Shown here: positions 17,247-26,123 of the stretch, piece by piece
Position numbering within the stretch: the stretch's first letter is position 1
How the letters are laid out: the number at the start of each line of letters is the position of its first letter
The notes under the pieces: model-generated
The model's database searches: none
The model's input: the letters and a program-made list of their open reading frames with translations, nothing else
Told to the model about the DNA's origin: nothing
Position numbers and translations under genes: made by a program
NCBI RefSeq assembly: GCF_014284305.1
Contig: NZ_JACOFW010000011.1
Span: 1 to 64,000, forward strand
DNA length: 64,000 bases
Reading direction: 5' to 3'
Origin: Affinundibacterium seohonense
Lineage (GTDB): Bacteria; Pseudomonadota; Gammaproteobacteria; Burkholderiales; Burkholderiaceae_D

Positions 17247-17436
17247 ACTTACGCAAAACAGACGTTTGTGGCGTTGCAGTCCCTTGCAGGGCGCGATAGC
17301 ACAGGCATGTGCTATCTGTTTCGTGGGCAAGCAGCTTGCTGCTTGAATTCCCCACTACACCTTCGCCGTACAAGTGGTCTCACCCCGGATTCAAGCATTC
17401 GAGGGCAAGTTCTAGCTAGCGCAATTTTGCGTAAGT
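17247..17436. mobile_element. MITE-like element with ACTTACGCAAAA ends
   Basis: A 190-base segment bounded by perfect 12-base inverted repeats, ACTTACGCAAAA at 17247-17258 and TTTTGCGTAAGT at 17425-17436. Inside are small palindromes such as GCACAGGCATGTGC and GCAAGCAGCTTGCTGC and no credible gene. The size and ends suggest a non-autonomous element moved by a transposase in trans. A 76-codon frame across it is most likely chance. Confidence 0.65.
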
Positions 17437-17452
17437 TTTCTATTTGAATGAA

Positions 17453-18424
17453 TCAGTCTGCCAAATCTAAAAGTTCCAGTCTTTCTTTTGCAAGAAGATA
17501 TCTCGCACGGACATCGTCAATTTGCTGTTGAGTTAGTTTCTTACCATAGGTACGAAGCCCACCTTCGATATCATTATGATGAATTCCCATCGCAAACTTT
17601 AGATATTCCATCAGCAAAGGCTGAGCATCAAGATAGGATATGGAATTGAGAGCCCGAGAAATTTTGTTTGCCTCAGCCCATTCCCCTTTTAAAACATGCT
17701 CTTGCATCGTGATACTTGCTTTTGGGAAGATAGTCCCTACACCTGTAATCCCACCGCATGCTCCAGCAAGTCCGGCATGCACAGTGACGGAGTCAACACC
17801 TGCCAAAATTTTTAAGTCTTCGTTCTCTAACATCAGTGTCTCAATAGTCGAAACATCGAGAGTCGATATTTTAAGAGCAGCTACTTCAGGTAGCGCAGAC
17901 AGTCTTCTAAGTAGATCTGTTGACAGGGCATGATATCCGGCTGCATCAGGATTGTTGTAAGGCATGATTGTTACCCCTACTTTTTTTGCAGTGGCTGCAG
18001 CAAGCGCATAGTAGGCATACATTTCTTCATCAGAAGGAGCTGCCTTGGTTTTTGGCGGCATGACCATGACGGTATCAACCCCAACCGTTGCGAGTCCTTC
18101 AATGATTTTCGCGAGCTCTTCCTTCGTTTCTGCTGCGGCGCCACTGATCAATGGAACATCGGCGTCTTTAGCAACATCAGAAAGGGATTTAAGTAAAGCG
18201 AGACGCTGTTCGGGGCTCAGATAACTATTTTCACCCAGAGTACCAGAAGCGACCAGTCCCCCCATTCTGCTTCCGCCCTTACCCTGCGCTTTTAAAACAG
18301 ATACGGCTTGCTTTTTGGTCTCATCAAAGTCAATTTCAAGGGCACCGGATTCTGACTCTTTCAGCCATGTAAACACGGCAGGCATCACCGTATATCGCCA
18401 ATCTTTACTATTTGTTTCCATCAT
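17453..18424 (-). CDS. DapA/NAL-family class I aldolase
   Basis: A 323-residue TIM-barrel lyase of the dihydrodipicolinate synthase family. Family marks are SGTLGENSYLS (residues 60-70, carboxylate-binding GTTGE-type loop), PYNNP with Tyr156 as the probable catalytic tyrosine, and ALKIST with Schiff-base Lys185. The loop replacements (GTLGE, YNNPDAAG) argue against true DapA and for a sugar-acid or keto-acid aldolase. The start is one of two adjacent ATGs behind GGAAAT. A small gene with a very similar start region lies upstream on the same strand. The substrate is unknown. Confidence 0.88.
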   Translation of the reverse strand: MMETNSKDWRYTVMPAVFTWLKESESGALEIDFDETKKQAVSVLKAQGKGGSRMGGLVASGTLGENSYLSPEQRLALLKSLSDVAKDADVPLISGAAAETKEELAKIIEGLATVGVDTVMVMPPKTKAAPSDEEMYAYYALAAATAKKVGVTIMPYNNPDAAGYHALSTDLLRRLSALPEVAALKISTLDVSTIETLMLENEDLKILAGVDSVTVHAGLAGACGGITGVGTIFPKASITMQEHVLKGEWAEANKISRALNSISYLDAQPLLMEYLKFAMGIHHNDIEGGLRTYGKKLTQQQIDDVRARYLLAKERLELLDLAD

Positions 18425-18569
18425 ATTTCCTATTATCTAAAGACTTTATTTTATAAATCGCACCAAAATAATCATGATAGTTAAACCGCCTTCGGCAAAA
18501 CTGGAGGCTTATTGGCTTACACCATCAAAGGGCTTAAGTTAACACTCAAAGCCTACTCGACACCAAACT

Positions 18570-18710
18570 TCAGTTGATCCCTGAGCGCAAAACCTCTCTC
18601 CATTGATTTGTGCCGCCTAGCTCTGAAGTTTTTGCTATCGCGATCGCACTTTGATCTTTTGTATCAGAACAAGCGCAGAACAACCAGAACAACAGGCACC
18701 CATTCATCAT
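18570..18710 (-). CDS. Small lipoprotein-like peptide
   Basis: A 46-residue frame starting MMNGCLLFWLFCACSDTK, with AAAGGA just upstream of the double ATG. The short hydrophobic stretch followed by Cys-Ser-Asp resembles a lipobox, so it may be a tiny lipoprotein, or the 5' remnant of a lost secreted protein since it stops soon after. Its ribosome site and double ATG (AGGAAATATGATG) are nearly identical to those of the aldolase gene downstream, suggesting a local duplication. A perfect palindrome lies about 60 bases upstream. Confidence 0.4.
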   Translation of the reverse strand: MMNGCLLFWLFCACSDTKDQSAIAIAKTSELGGTNQWREVLRSGIN

Positions 18711-18772
18711 ATTTCCTTTCACCAAGAAGGATAGGAAATTAAACCAACACAATCAGCATGTTTTAAGTATAC

Positions 18773-18788
18773 CGTTAATATATTAACG
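18773..18788. promoter_or_regulatory. Perfect 16-base palindrome, candidate operator
   Basis: CGTTAATATATTAACG, a perfect inverted repeat in an AT-rich stretch about 60 bases upstream of the small minus-strand gene. Such a site fits a dimeric repressor (TetR-, MarR- or GntR-like). No regulator gene is adjacent. Confidence 0.5.
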
Positions 18789-18904
18789 CATCTAGCCGAA
18801 ATATCCTACTCTAATATCCGATCGTAAGTGCAAGTTCAAGTCAATAAAAAATTTGTGCTCCAAGGGCGCGGTTTGCCTTCACCACTGCTGGCAACCAAAC
18901 ATCA

Positions 18905-19199
18905 ACGCTTTTAGGCGACAACGCCTTTATCAAACAACATCAAGCAACGCTCAAAGAAGGGGATTTGCGTGAGCTATCCATAGCGCGTAAATGCATCCTT
19001 GTATTGAGTTTGATGGAATAGGCTGAACAAGCCGACAATCGCCATGCCGCAATGGTCGCAGCCTACCAATCAGGTGCCTACATGATGGTAGAAATCGCAA
19101 GGTATTTGATGCGCATTACATGACGCAGAGCAGAGCGGTGCGGGCGGCGGAAGGGGATTTTGATGGATGTGTTGATGTTCGAACTGACCCCTTTGTCTC
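18905..19199 (+). pseudogene. RAYT remnant 5, C-terminal part, different subfamily
   Basis: Translates as the C-terminal region of a second RAYT subfamily (LGDNAFIKQHQATLKEGDLREL, then AYQSGAYMMVEIARY and, after a one-base deletion, AHYMTQSRAVRAAEGD). An in-frame TAG after LME and the frameshift show it is dead. It ends near ACTGACCCC, a REP-like right end. The flanking 18789-18904 and 19200-19351 show no other gene. Confidence 0.75.
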
Positions 19200-19351
19200 T
19201 TTACCTTATAAATTGGTGCCACTTTTCCAACATTAAAAAATTTAGTATTTAAAAGGCAACACGAAATAGTCGGTTTCTCGTAAGATGACGAGCCTGTCGA
19301 TTTTGGGACATCTCGATGAGGGTCAGGCATCTACTTTGAGGGAACGATTAA

Positions 19352-20515
19352 ATGAGCAGTTGTATTTTGAAATTATCCGCTGTTGTCTTGTCGGCGGCGG
19401 CTTTGGTGTCCGGTTGCGGGGGTGGCGGTGGTGGCGGTAGTACGGTGAGCACGGTGACGGTCAGCGCCCCAAGCAGCATGCCTGTAATTGCCAGTACTAA
19501 ATTGGTGGACGATTATTACGACGATATTGAATTTTCTGGAATGATCAGCGGCAATCTCGATAGCCTGAACGGGAAGAGTGTATTCGTGTTGGTAGAAGAT
19601 CCAGCCAACCTGTTCCAAGCCGAGGGATATTTGATCATCCAGCGTCTCGCAAGCGGCTCGACTTATACCCTCAAATTGAAAGGAAAGCAGTTGAAAGCGG
19701 TCGGTCACTTCACTGGCAATGTACGCGTCAGGGCTTGCCTAGATGCGGCGTGTACTCAACCGATCGCCGGCACCCCGCTGCTATTACCGTACAACGTGAA
19801 GGTGGAGGCCGGGCTGACAGTGAGTCGGAATGAAATCAATATGACCGTGCCATTTGGCACGGTACCAGCGCCAGAAATGGTTGATATTGGCTATTCGAGC
19901 TTTGGCAAGGGCTGGGTCGCAAACATTTCGAGCCCCTATAGAGGCATCGTGGAGGAGCACACGTTAAGCATCGGTAATACAACGTACCATTATCCCTACC
20001 CGACCATTGGCGTGCTGCCCGCCAAGGGAACCATCTTGCAGGACAAGCAGATGCAGATCCAGATCCATCCGACCAAGCCGGGCAACTATTTCCATAATGT
20101 GAAAGTGTCTGCTGGAGCAACGCTCCCGAACCGTCGGGAATTAATTTATGAGCAGACTGTGACTGTGCGATATAACGTCACACCAAATCCTGCGATCAAC
20201 TCACTGTTCTATCCGGCAGCCTTAGACTTTACGCTGAAACAGCAATCGACGATTATGCACTACGACTACCAACTGGTTACCAACATAGGCGTTGCCAGTC
20301 AATTTGTTGGCATCGAGTATCTGAGTGCTGCCGGCACCGCCGGTCCTGTCAACAGTTGGTGGAATGAGTTTCCTGACCAGTTTGCCCATACCTGTTCAGT
20401 CACCTGTCTGACGCCGGGCGTCTACACGGCTCAAGTGCGCTATCGCCTGGTCACACAGAAGGGGACCATCGGCGACGTACTTTTTCCGATCCGGATGACG
20501 GTCACAGGCGATTGA
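19352..20515 (+). CDS. Secreted lipoprotein, Ig-like fold, unknown function
   Basis: A 387-residue lipoprotein: the signal ends LVSGC, followed by a run of glycines and a Ser/Thr/Val-rich linker, typical of surface lipoproteins in this group. The rest is beta-rich with repeated hydrophobic-polar strands (VTVSAPSSMPVI, VRVRACLDAACTQPI, NVKVSAGATLPNRRE, YTAQVRYRLVTQKGTIGD) that suggests two or three Ig-like domains. Two Cys pairs (RACLDAAC and HTCSVTC) may form disulfides. GAGGGA precedes the ATG by 8 bases. The role is unknown. The gene stands alone between RAYT debris and a REP copy and is more GC-rich than the SIR2 gene. Confidence 0.75.
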   Translation: MSSCILKLSAVVLSAAALVSGCGGGGGGGSTVSTVTVSAPSSMPVIASTKLVDDYYDDIEFSGMISGNLDSLNGKSVFVLVEDPANLFQAEGYLIIQRLASGSTYTLKLKGKQLKAVGHFTGNVRVRACLDAACTQPIAGTPLLLPYNVKVEAGLTVSRNEINMTVPFGTVPAPEMVDIGYSSFGKGWVANISSPYRGIVEEHTLSIGNTTYHYPYPTIGVLPAKGTILQDKQMQIQIHPTKPGNYFHNVKVSAGATLPNRRELIYEQTVTVRYNVTPNPAINSLFYPAALDFTLKQQSTIMHYDYQLVTNIGVASQFVGIEYLSAAGTAGPVNSWWNEFPDQFAHTCSVTCLTPGVYTAQVRYRLVTQKGTIGDVLFPIRMTVTGD

Positions 20516-20542
20516 CGTGAGAGCGGGGCCAAGCGTGATAGC

Positions 20543-20580
20543 GGGGTCAAGTCTTGACAAGACACATGAATGATTTGGTC
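20543..20580. repeat. REP family A left half
   Basis: GGGGTCAAGTCTTGACA followed by AGACACATGAATGATTTGG, matching 9150 closely, just after the lipoprotein stop. The rest of 20516-20749 shows no gene. Confidence 0.65.
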
Positions 20581-20749
20581 TAAGTGATTGGGTTAGGTTT
20601 AAGCTGAGTTGTAGAAGAGCAGGCATGAACCTGATGCCTGCTCTCTTCGATATTATCGCCACGAGCTAAATGTAAGACACGAGCACGGTTTAATCCATGG
20701 GACACTCACCTTGATAATTCACCTCCACCTTTTTTAAGAAAGTCGTTTT

Positions 20750-22132
20750 ATGCGAAACATTTATTCAATATTGGCAGGTATGAGCTTGAACATAGCAATG
20801 GCAGCTGGGGTTCACGCTGATCAATTGGATGACAAAATTCAAGCCGAAATGAAACGGCAAAAAATTCCAGGGGTGAGTTTAGTCGTAGTGAAAGATGGAA
20901 AAATCGTCCGTGAGAAAGGCTATGGTTTAGCGAATGTGGAGCACCAAGTTGGCGTTAAACCTGAAACGATATTTCAATCGGGTTCGGTCGGTAAGCAATT
21001 TACCGCCGCCTTGATTCTATTGTTGGAACAAGATGGCAAACTTTCTTTGAAAGATCCCGTCTCCAAATATCTTTCTAATACCCCGGAAGCGTGGAAGAAC
21101 ATTACGATCGAACATCTCTTGACGCATACATCAGGCTTAGGTGATCCCTACCAAACAATCGATTTCCGTAAAGATTATAGTGATCAAGAATTGATCGACT
21201 TAGAAGCCACCATTCCTATGCTATTTCAACCGGGCGAACGTTGGTCGTATAGCAATATGGGCTACCATTTACTTGGTTTTATCTGCAATAAGGCGGGTGG
21301 GAAATTTTATGGTGATCAATTACGCGAACGCATTTTTCAACCTTTAGGCATGAGTACCCGCATCATCAATGAACGCGACATGATCATGCATCGCGCTGCT
21401 GGGTATGATTTGGTAAAAGGGGAATGGAAAAATCAAGAATGGGTCTCGCCAAAATTAAACACGACAGCTGATGGTAGCTTGTATTTAACGGCACGTGATT
21501 TAGCCAAATGGGATATTGCGCTCATGGGAAATTCACCTCTAAACGAAGCACAAAAACGCGCCAGTTGGACGCCCGTAAAACTCAATGATGGTAAGACGCA
21601 TCCCTATGGATACGGTTGGGAGATTGTGCAGGTGAATGGGCACAAAAAAATAGCGCATGGCGGCGCATGGCAGGGTTTCACCACGTCGATTGATCGTTAC
21701 GTCGACGATAAACTGAGCGTCATCGTATTGACCAATCGCTCTGGCAGTAGTCCTCAAAAAATTGCCAACATCGTTGCCGCTGATTATGTGCCGGTCTTAA
21801 AAGTAGAACGGCCAAGAGCGATAACGGACCCAGAACCGGTTCTGACAAAACATCTGCAAACGATAGTTCAACATATTAGCGACGGCAGCATACAAGCTGC
21901 AGTTTTTGATGAAAAAATGGCGGCATTCTTATTTCCAGATCTCATCAAAGAAGCAGGAGTAAAATTAAAAGCCTCAGGTAGTTTAGATCGACTCGAATTA
22001 TTAAGCAGAGAAGTCGATGGCGAAATGAAACGCCTACGCTATCGCCTTGTTTTCAAAAAAGAGTCGTACATTATGAATTTCAGAATCAATGCTGAAGGAA
22101 AAATCGCTGGAGCAGGATATCACTTAGAGTAG
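20750..22132 (+). CDS. Serine hydrolase, class C beta-lactamase family (2)
   Basis: A 460-residue exported enzyme with a signal peptide ending near VHADQ (residue ~24). The core has SVGK at 79-82 (nucleophile), YSNMGY from 167 (catalytic Tyr-Ser-Asn) and HGG at 303-305, so the three class C motifs are complete. A C-terminal extension of ~110 residues (KHLQTIVQHIS to the end) resembles the beta-rich tail of secreted esterases/peptidases in this family (EstB, LACTB-type). The substrate is unknown. A terminator follows at 22214. Confidence 0.9.
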   Translation: MRNIYSILAGMSLNIAMAAGVHADQLDDKIQAEMKRQKIPGVSLVVVKDGKIVREKGYGLANVEHQVGVKPETIFQSGSVGKQFTAALILLLEQDGKLSLKDPVSKYLSNTPEAWKNITIEHLLTHTSGLGDPYQTIDFRKDYSDQELIDLEATIPMLFQPGERWSYSNMGYHLLGFICNKAGGKFYGDQLRERIFQPLGMSTRIINERDMIMHRAAGYDLVKGEWKNQEWVSPKLNTTADGSLYLTARDLAKWDIALMGNSPLNEAQKRASWTPVKLNDGKTHPYGYGWEIVQVNGHKKIAHGGAWQGFTTSIDRYVDDKLSVIVLTNRSGSSPQKIANIVAADYVPVLKVERPRAITDPEPVLTKHLQTIVQHISDGSIQAAVFDEKMAAFLFPDLIKEAGVKLKASGSLDRLELLSREVDGEMKRLRYRLVFKKESYIMNFRINAEGKIAGAGYHLE

Positions 22133-22213
22133 ATCGATAGGAGCAAGCACGGGGACAAGCAAGTAAGGTCAAGGGGCAAGATTCATTGATGATCAATCAC
22201 CGTGACTGCGATT

Positions 22214-22258
22214 AAAAGGGCCAGCATCGTACAAAATATTTGATGCAGGCCCTTTTTT
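22214..22258 (+). terminator. Rho-independent terminator
   Basis: Arms AAAAGGGCC-GCATC and GATGC-GGCCCTTTT with one A-A mismatch and a T run; closes the serine hydrolase gene. Confidence 0.85.
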
Positions 22259-22354
22259 CTGGTGGCCACCGAAGTGGAGCCTAGGCACCAATTTCAAATT
22301 CAATCGCGGATTTCAGGTTGGTGCTCTGCAATCAGTTTGATTGATTAGCTTATG

Positions 22355-23296
22355 TCACAGCCAGTGAATTTGACTCAGCTCCGCGTGATATTGTTGAACA
22401 AATTCCCGACTTTCTTTTTCTAACCAAGTGATCACTTTCTTGGTAGCCAAATTTGTATTGCTACTGGCATCGCTCACAAGATAGTAATGATATTGGCTAT
22501 GCAGTCCAATATTCATTGGGCGCACGAGCGCTTTTGCATCTATCCTGCCAGCCACTAAACTATGCCGCTCAAATGCAATGCCATGTCCATGTTCAGCAGC
22601 TTGGATCACCAAATTACTGTCGTCGAAACTGATTTGTCGGAAATCGGCGCGAGAGTCTATCGATAGCTTCTTAAAAAGCTGCAACCAGCTCGAGCCTGCT
22701 CCGAGTGTATTCGTGTGTTGCAATAGTACATGTTCAAGAATATCTTCTTTGCTGGAAAAACTTTTCCCACGCATCAATGCAGGCGACGTCACCAAATAGT
22801 AAAACTCATTCATCCAAGGTTGTACATGCAGCTTTGGCCAATGTCCATCGCCAAATCGAATCGCGATATCGACACCTCGCTCGCCTATCTCTGCCAATTC
22901 CACACCAGCCATGATTTGTAGACGAATCTCTGGATATGCTTGATAAAAATTCTTCAGCCTCGGCAATAGCCAGTAAGCAGCGAAGCTCGGGAGCACCGAT
23001 ACTCTGACGATCGATTTTCCGGTGGAATGATGTTGAGTGATGTTAGCAATGCTCTCACTCAACTGTGAAAGACTGGTCGTCACACTGCGATGTAATTCTC
23101 GCCCAGCATCGGTCAATTGAACACCGTTATGTCGCTCGAACAAGATTAAACCTAGTTGATCTTCCAATGACTTTATTCGATGACTGATTGCACTATGGGT
23201 CAGGTGTAGCTCCTGTGCCGCTTGGCGAAAGTTTTGTAATCGCCCTGCCACTTCGAAAATACGGAGATCGTTTAAGCCAGGGATTTTTTTCATCAT
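22355..23296 (-). CDS. LysR-family transcriptional regulator (GcvA-like)
   Basis: A ~313-residue LysR regulator. The N-terminal winged helix-turn-helix is clear (LNDLRIFEVAGRLQNFRQAAQELHLTHSAISHRIKSLEDQLGLILFERHN), followed by the two-lobe ligand-binding domain (VRVSVLPSFAAYWLLPRLKNF, GVDIAIRFGDGHW). The pattern GLNDLRIFEVAGR is close to the GcvA subgroup. Start taken at the double ATG (23296) behind GGAAG; a longer TTG frame to 23335 is less likely. It is divergent from the exported protein at 23477, which it may control from the shared upstream region. Confidence 0.9.
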   Translation of the reverse strand: MMKKIPGLNDLRIFEVAGRLQNFRQAAQELHLTHSAISHRIKSLEDQLGLILFERHNGVQLTDAGRELHRSVTTSLSQLSESIANITQHHSTGKSIVRVSVLPSFAAYWLLPRLKNFYQAYPEIRLQIMAGVELAEIGERGVDIAIRFGDGHWPKLHVQPWMNEFYYLVTSPALMRGKSFSSKEDILEHVLLQHTNTLGAGSSWLQLFKKLSIDSRADFRQISFDDSNLVIQAAEHGHGIAFERHSLVAGRIDAKALVRPMNIGLHSQYHYYLVSDASSNTNLATKKVITWLEKESREFVQQYHAELSQIHWL

Positions 23297-23476
23297 AGGA
23301 GACTTCCGGTCATTTTTTTTCACCAGCCTGTTCAAATTATGTCGCTAGCGAAGAACTTCGGGGTTACTCATACTAAGGTTTTGGTTCTCGCGATGCAAGT
23401 GGAGTCGCCATTTATAAAAAACCACACGCGAGAGCCGAATGCGCTACCACTACTCATTAAAGAAAGATCCATTCCA

Positions 23477-24034
23477 ATGAAAAATCCCGTACGTTCTACT
23501 TCCTCTATCTATATGATCCCTTTGATTTTCAGTTTCTTTCTGATCGCTCCAATAACCGTAATGGCGCGGGGCACATTGAATCCTGATGATTTAAAACATG
23601 CTGCACGAACAGAAGATGTCTCTAGCATCGATGGCATAATGAAAGCATATTACGAAGTGGTATCTGGTCCTGCCAACACTCCTCGCGATATCAAAAGAGA
23701 TTTGTCTCTACATCACCCGAAGGCGCAAATTTTTCCGCTGATGCACGACAAGAATGGAAAGCCCGAACTATTGGTCTTTTCAATCAAAGAATTTCATGAA
23801 TGGGGCAAGCCTGTTTATGACGCAGGCTTCTTTGAAAGCGAAATAAAACGAACTGTCACTTCATTCGGCCAAACTTTTCATGTTTGGAGTACCTACGAAA
23901 CGAGAACCACACCAAATGGTCCAGTGGTTAGCCGCGGCATTAACAATCTTCAGCTCTATTTTGATGGACAGCGCTTTTGGATTTTGTCTTCGACCTGGGA
24001 TTCTGAACGTCCAAATAATCCGATTCCAAAATAG
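23477..24034 (+). CDS. Exported NTF2-like protein of unknown function
   Basis: A 185-residue protein with a signal peptide (YMIPLIFSFFLIAPITVMARG). The mature part (SSIDGIMKAYYEVVSGPAN, RDLSLHHPKAQIFPLM, TVTSFGQTFHVWSTYETRTT, GINNLQLYFDGQRFWILSSTWDSE) has the helix-then-curved-sheet order of SnoaL/NTF2-like folds, which bind small molecules. Start at ATG 23477 gives the signal at the right place; the frame is open 46 codons further upstream. Divergent from the LysR gene. Function unknown. Confidence 0.75.
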   Translation: MKNPVRSTSSIYMIPLIFSFFLIAPITVMARGTLNPDDLKHAARTEDVSSIDGIMKAYYEVVSGPANTPRDIKRDLSLHHPKAQIFPLMHDKNGKPELLVFSIKEFHEWGKPVYDAGFFESEIKRTVTSFGQTFHVWSTYETRTTPNGPVVSRGINNLQLYFDGQRFWILSSTWDSERPNNPIPK

Positions 24035-24222
24035 AGCATGAACGCAGGGGCAGACAAGGAATAGGGCGTACATTTCAATTTCGCTGAATGAATTGAAACG
24101 CTTCGCCTCCATGTCTTGCTGGACTGAACATCGGGGGCGGTGATTGCAAGTTTGGGGACGCACCGATACCAATTGCCTGTTCCTCAATCTCAACCAATCT
24201 ACGATAAGCACCAAATTCGAAT

Positions 24223-25677
24223 CTAGGGCTTGCTATCTAAGAAGTAGATTTTATTGCGGCCTGTGGCTTTGGCTTGGTACATTGCTTGATCGGCTAATTT
24301 GACGATGTCGATGTCATTGTTTTGCAGGTGGCGTAGGAGGACGACGCCGATGCTGGCGGTGCAGTGGTGTTGAATGCTGGTTCTTTTGTGCGCGTTTGCA
24401 ATATTGATTTGATAGGGCGTGGATAAGGAGGCGAGTATTTTTTCTGCGATGCTGCAAGCTAGCTGTTCGGCTTGCGTTAGCTCGGCATCTAAGTCGCTGA
24501 GGATCACCACAAATTCATCACCACCGAAGCGCGCTACGGTATCGACTTCGCGTACGCAGAGGCTGATGCGTTGTGCGACTTCTTGCAACAGTAGATCGCC
24601 CGCGTTGTGACCATGTTCATCATTGAGTGGTTTGAAATTATCGAGGTCGATGAACAACACGGCGGCAAAACCTTGATGACGTTTGCAAGCGGCTTTGGTT
24701 TGTTCTAGCCTGTCGTTGAGTAGGCTACGATTCGGCAGGCCAGTGAGCGCATCATAGAAGGCCATGCGCTCCACTTTTGATTCTATGCGTTTGCGCTCGA
24801 TGGCGATGCTGGCAAGCTGTGCCGATTGTTCAATGATGTAGACATCCAAATCGGCGAGTGCATTTTTTTCTCGGTGGTAGATGGCGAAGGTTCCCAATAT
24901 TTGGAAATCAGACGATAGTATCGGTTGCGACCAACATGCGCCTAAACCTGCTTGTGCTGCCAGTTCGGCAAACGGTACCCAATAAGCATGGCTGGCGATA
25001 TCGTCGACCACCACACGCTGACCTAAAAATGCAGCCGTTCCACATGAGCCAGCACCCAAACCTATCGCTATGCCATCGATCGCTTGGTTGTAGAAGTTAG
25101 GCAAACTGGGCGCGACGCCATCGACCAGATGTTTGCCCTCTTTATCGAGCAATAAAATGCTACATAGGATGTCGGTATGCAGTAGCTCAACACCGCGCAC
25201 GATGGCTTCTAAAACGCTGGGTAAGGGGATATTTTTGGCCAGCAGTTCCAAGGTGGAGCTGCGAAATTGTTCGTATTTCTCTAGTTGTTTGCGTTTGGTG
25301 ATGTCGTGCGAAATACCCAAAATACCGATGAGTTTGCCATCGGCATTGTGTAAAGGTGTTTTACTGGTTTCGACTAGCTCGCGGTGTCCGTCATTGGCAA
25401 AGCTTAGCCATTCTTCGTTGATGTGCAGGCCGCCTTTTTGCATGGCTAACAGGTCGTTGGCGCGGAAGGAATCGGCGAGTTCTTTGCTGACAAAATCATA
25501 GTCGGTCCGACCAATGATGTCCTTTTCCAATGCACCAAAAAATTGTTCGAAACGCTCGTTACAGGCAAGATAAACACCATCGAGATCTTTCAGCCAAATC
25601 AGCGCGGGCAGCGCTTGAAGGATGGCGCGCAGATTATCTTCGGTAAAATTCGACATCGAGAGCATTTGTTTGTTCAT
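24223..25677 (-). CDS. Diguanylate cyclase, PAS-GAF-GGDEF
   Basis: A ~484-residue soluble c-di-GMP synthase. A PAS domain (ALPALIWLKDLDGVYLACNERF, ending GILGISHDITKRKQLE) is followed by a GAF domain (FRSSTLELLAKNIPLPSVLEAIVRGVELL to AIYHREKNALADLD) and the GGDEF domain with the intact GGDEF signature at about 385-389. RxxD (REVD) lies five residues before it, so product inhibition at the I-site is likely. No membrane segment. The first good start is ATG 25677; a TTG further upstream is less likely. The sensory input is unknown. Confidence 0.92.
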   Translation of the reverse strand: MNKQMLSMSNFTEDNLRAILQALPALIWLKDLDGVYLACNERFEQFFGALEKDIIGRTDYDFVSKELADSFRANDLLAMQKGGLHINEEWLSFANDGHRELVETSKTPLHNADGKLIGILGISHDITKRKQLEKYEQFRSSTLELLAKNIPLPSVLEAIVRGVELLHTDILCSILLLDKEGKHLVDGVAPSLPNFYNQAIDGIAIGLGAGSCGTAAFLGQRVVVDDIASHAYWVPFAELAAQAGLGACWSQPILSSDFQILGTFAIYHREKNALADLDVYIIEQSAQLASIAIERKRIESKVERMAFYDALTGLPNRSLLNDRLEQTKAACKRHQGFAAVLFIDLDNFKPLNDEHGHNAGDLLLQEVAQRISLCVREVDTVARFGGDEFVVILSDLDAELTQAEQLACSIAEKILASLSTPYQINIANAHKRTSIQHHCTASIGVVLLRHLQNNDIDIVKLADQAMYQAKATGRNKIYFLDSKP

Positions 25678-25889
25678 ACATTTCCAGACTGCGTATCCTT
25701 GTCCATTTTTGATGATGTATTTCAAGCGCACGAACGACAAAACTGCATCTTGAAATTTATCTCACCGCCGATGATAAATTCAAAATATTTGATTAATGCC
25801 TTTAGTTAAAGCAATTGGCTCACGATTTAATTGAATTTTTTAATGAGGACTCGCTTAATGAATGTGTTCTATCTTAAACCTATAACTCC

Positions 25890-26123
25890 CTAAGATATGT
25901 GAGATATTGCAATAAACAGACACATTGTGAATGCGGGCGTTGGCTTGATTTTTGTTGCAATTGTCATGTTGGTGTAGAATTTTCTAGCGACGAAATTAAC
26001 TATTGGGTATAGGAATACCAAACCCCAAAAAACAAAGCTCGCATCATCAAAATTCCACCACGCGCCAAAGAGACCGCGATCCCAACGTGAATTGTTATTG
26101 CTGACATTGTGACAGAGCAGGTC
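25890..26123 (-). other. Open frame continuing in phase after the permease stop
   Basis: Directly after the permease TAG the same frame stays open for 77 codons and encodes a plausible membrane segment (WDRGLFGAWWNFDD, then FVFWGLVFLYPIVNFVARKF) before a stop at 25890. No ATG, GTG or TTG precedes the meaningful part, so it would need readthrough or a rare start, or it is the remnant of a longer or separate gene. The remaining bases 25678-25889 show nothing recognisable. Confidence 0.3.

Noticed and set aside
17217-17447. 76-codon frame across the MITE-like element
   Set aside because: Its limits follow the element and its inner palindromes; composition is not protein-like.
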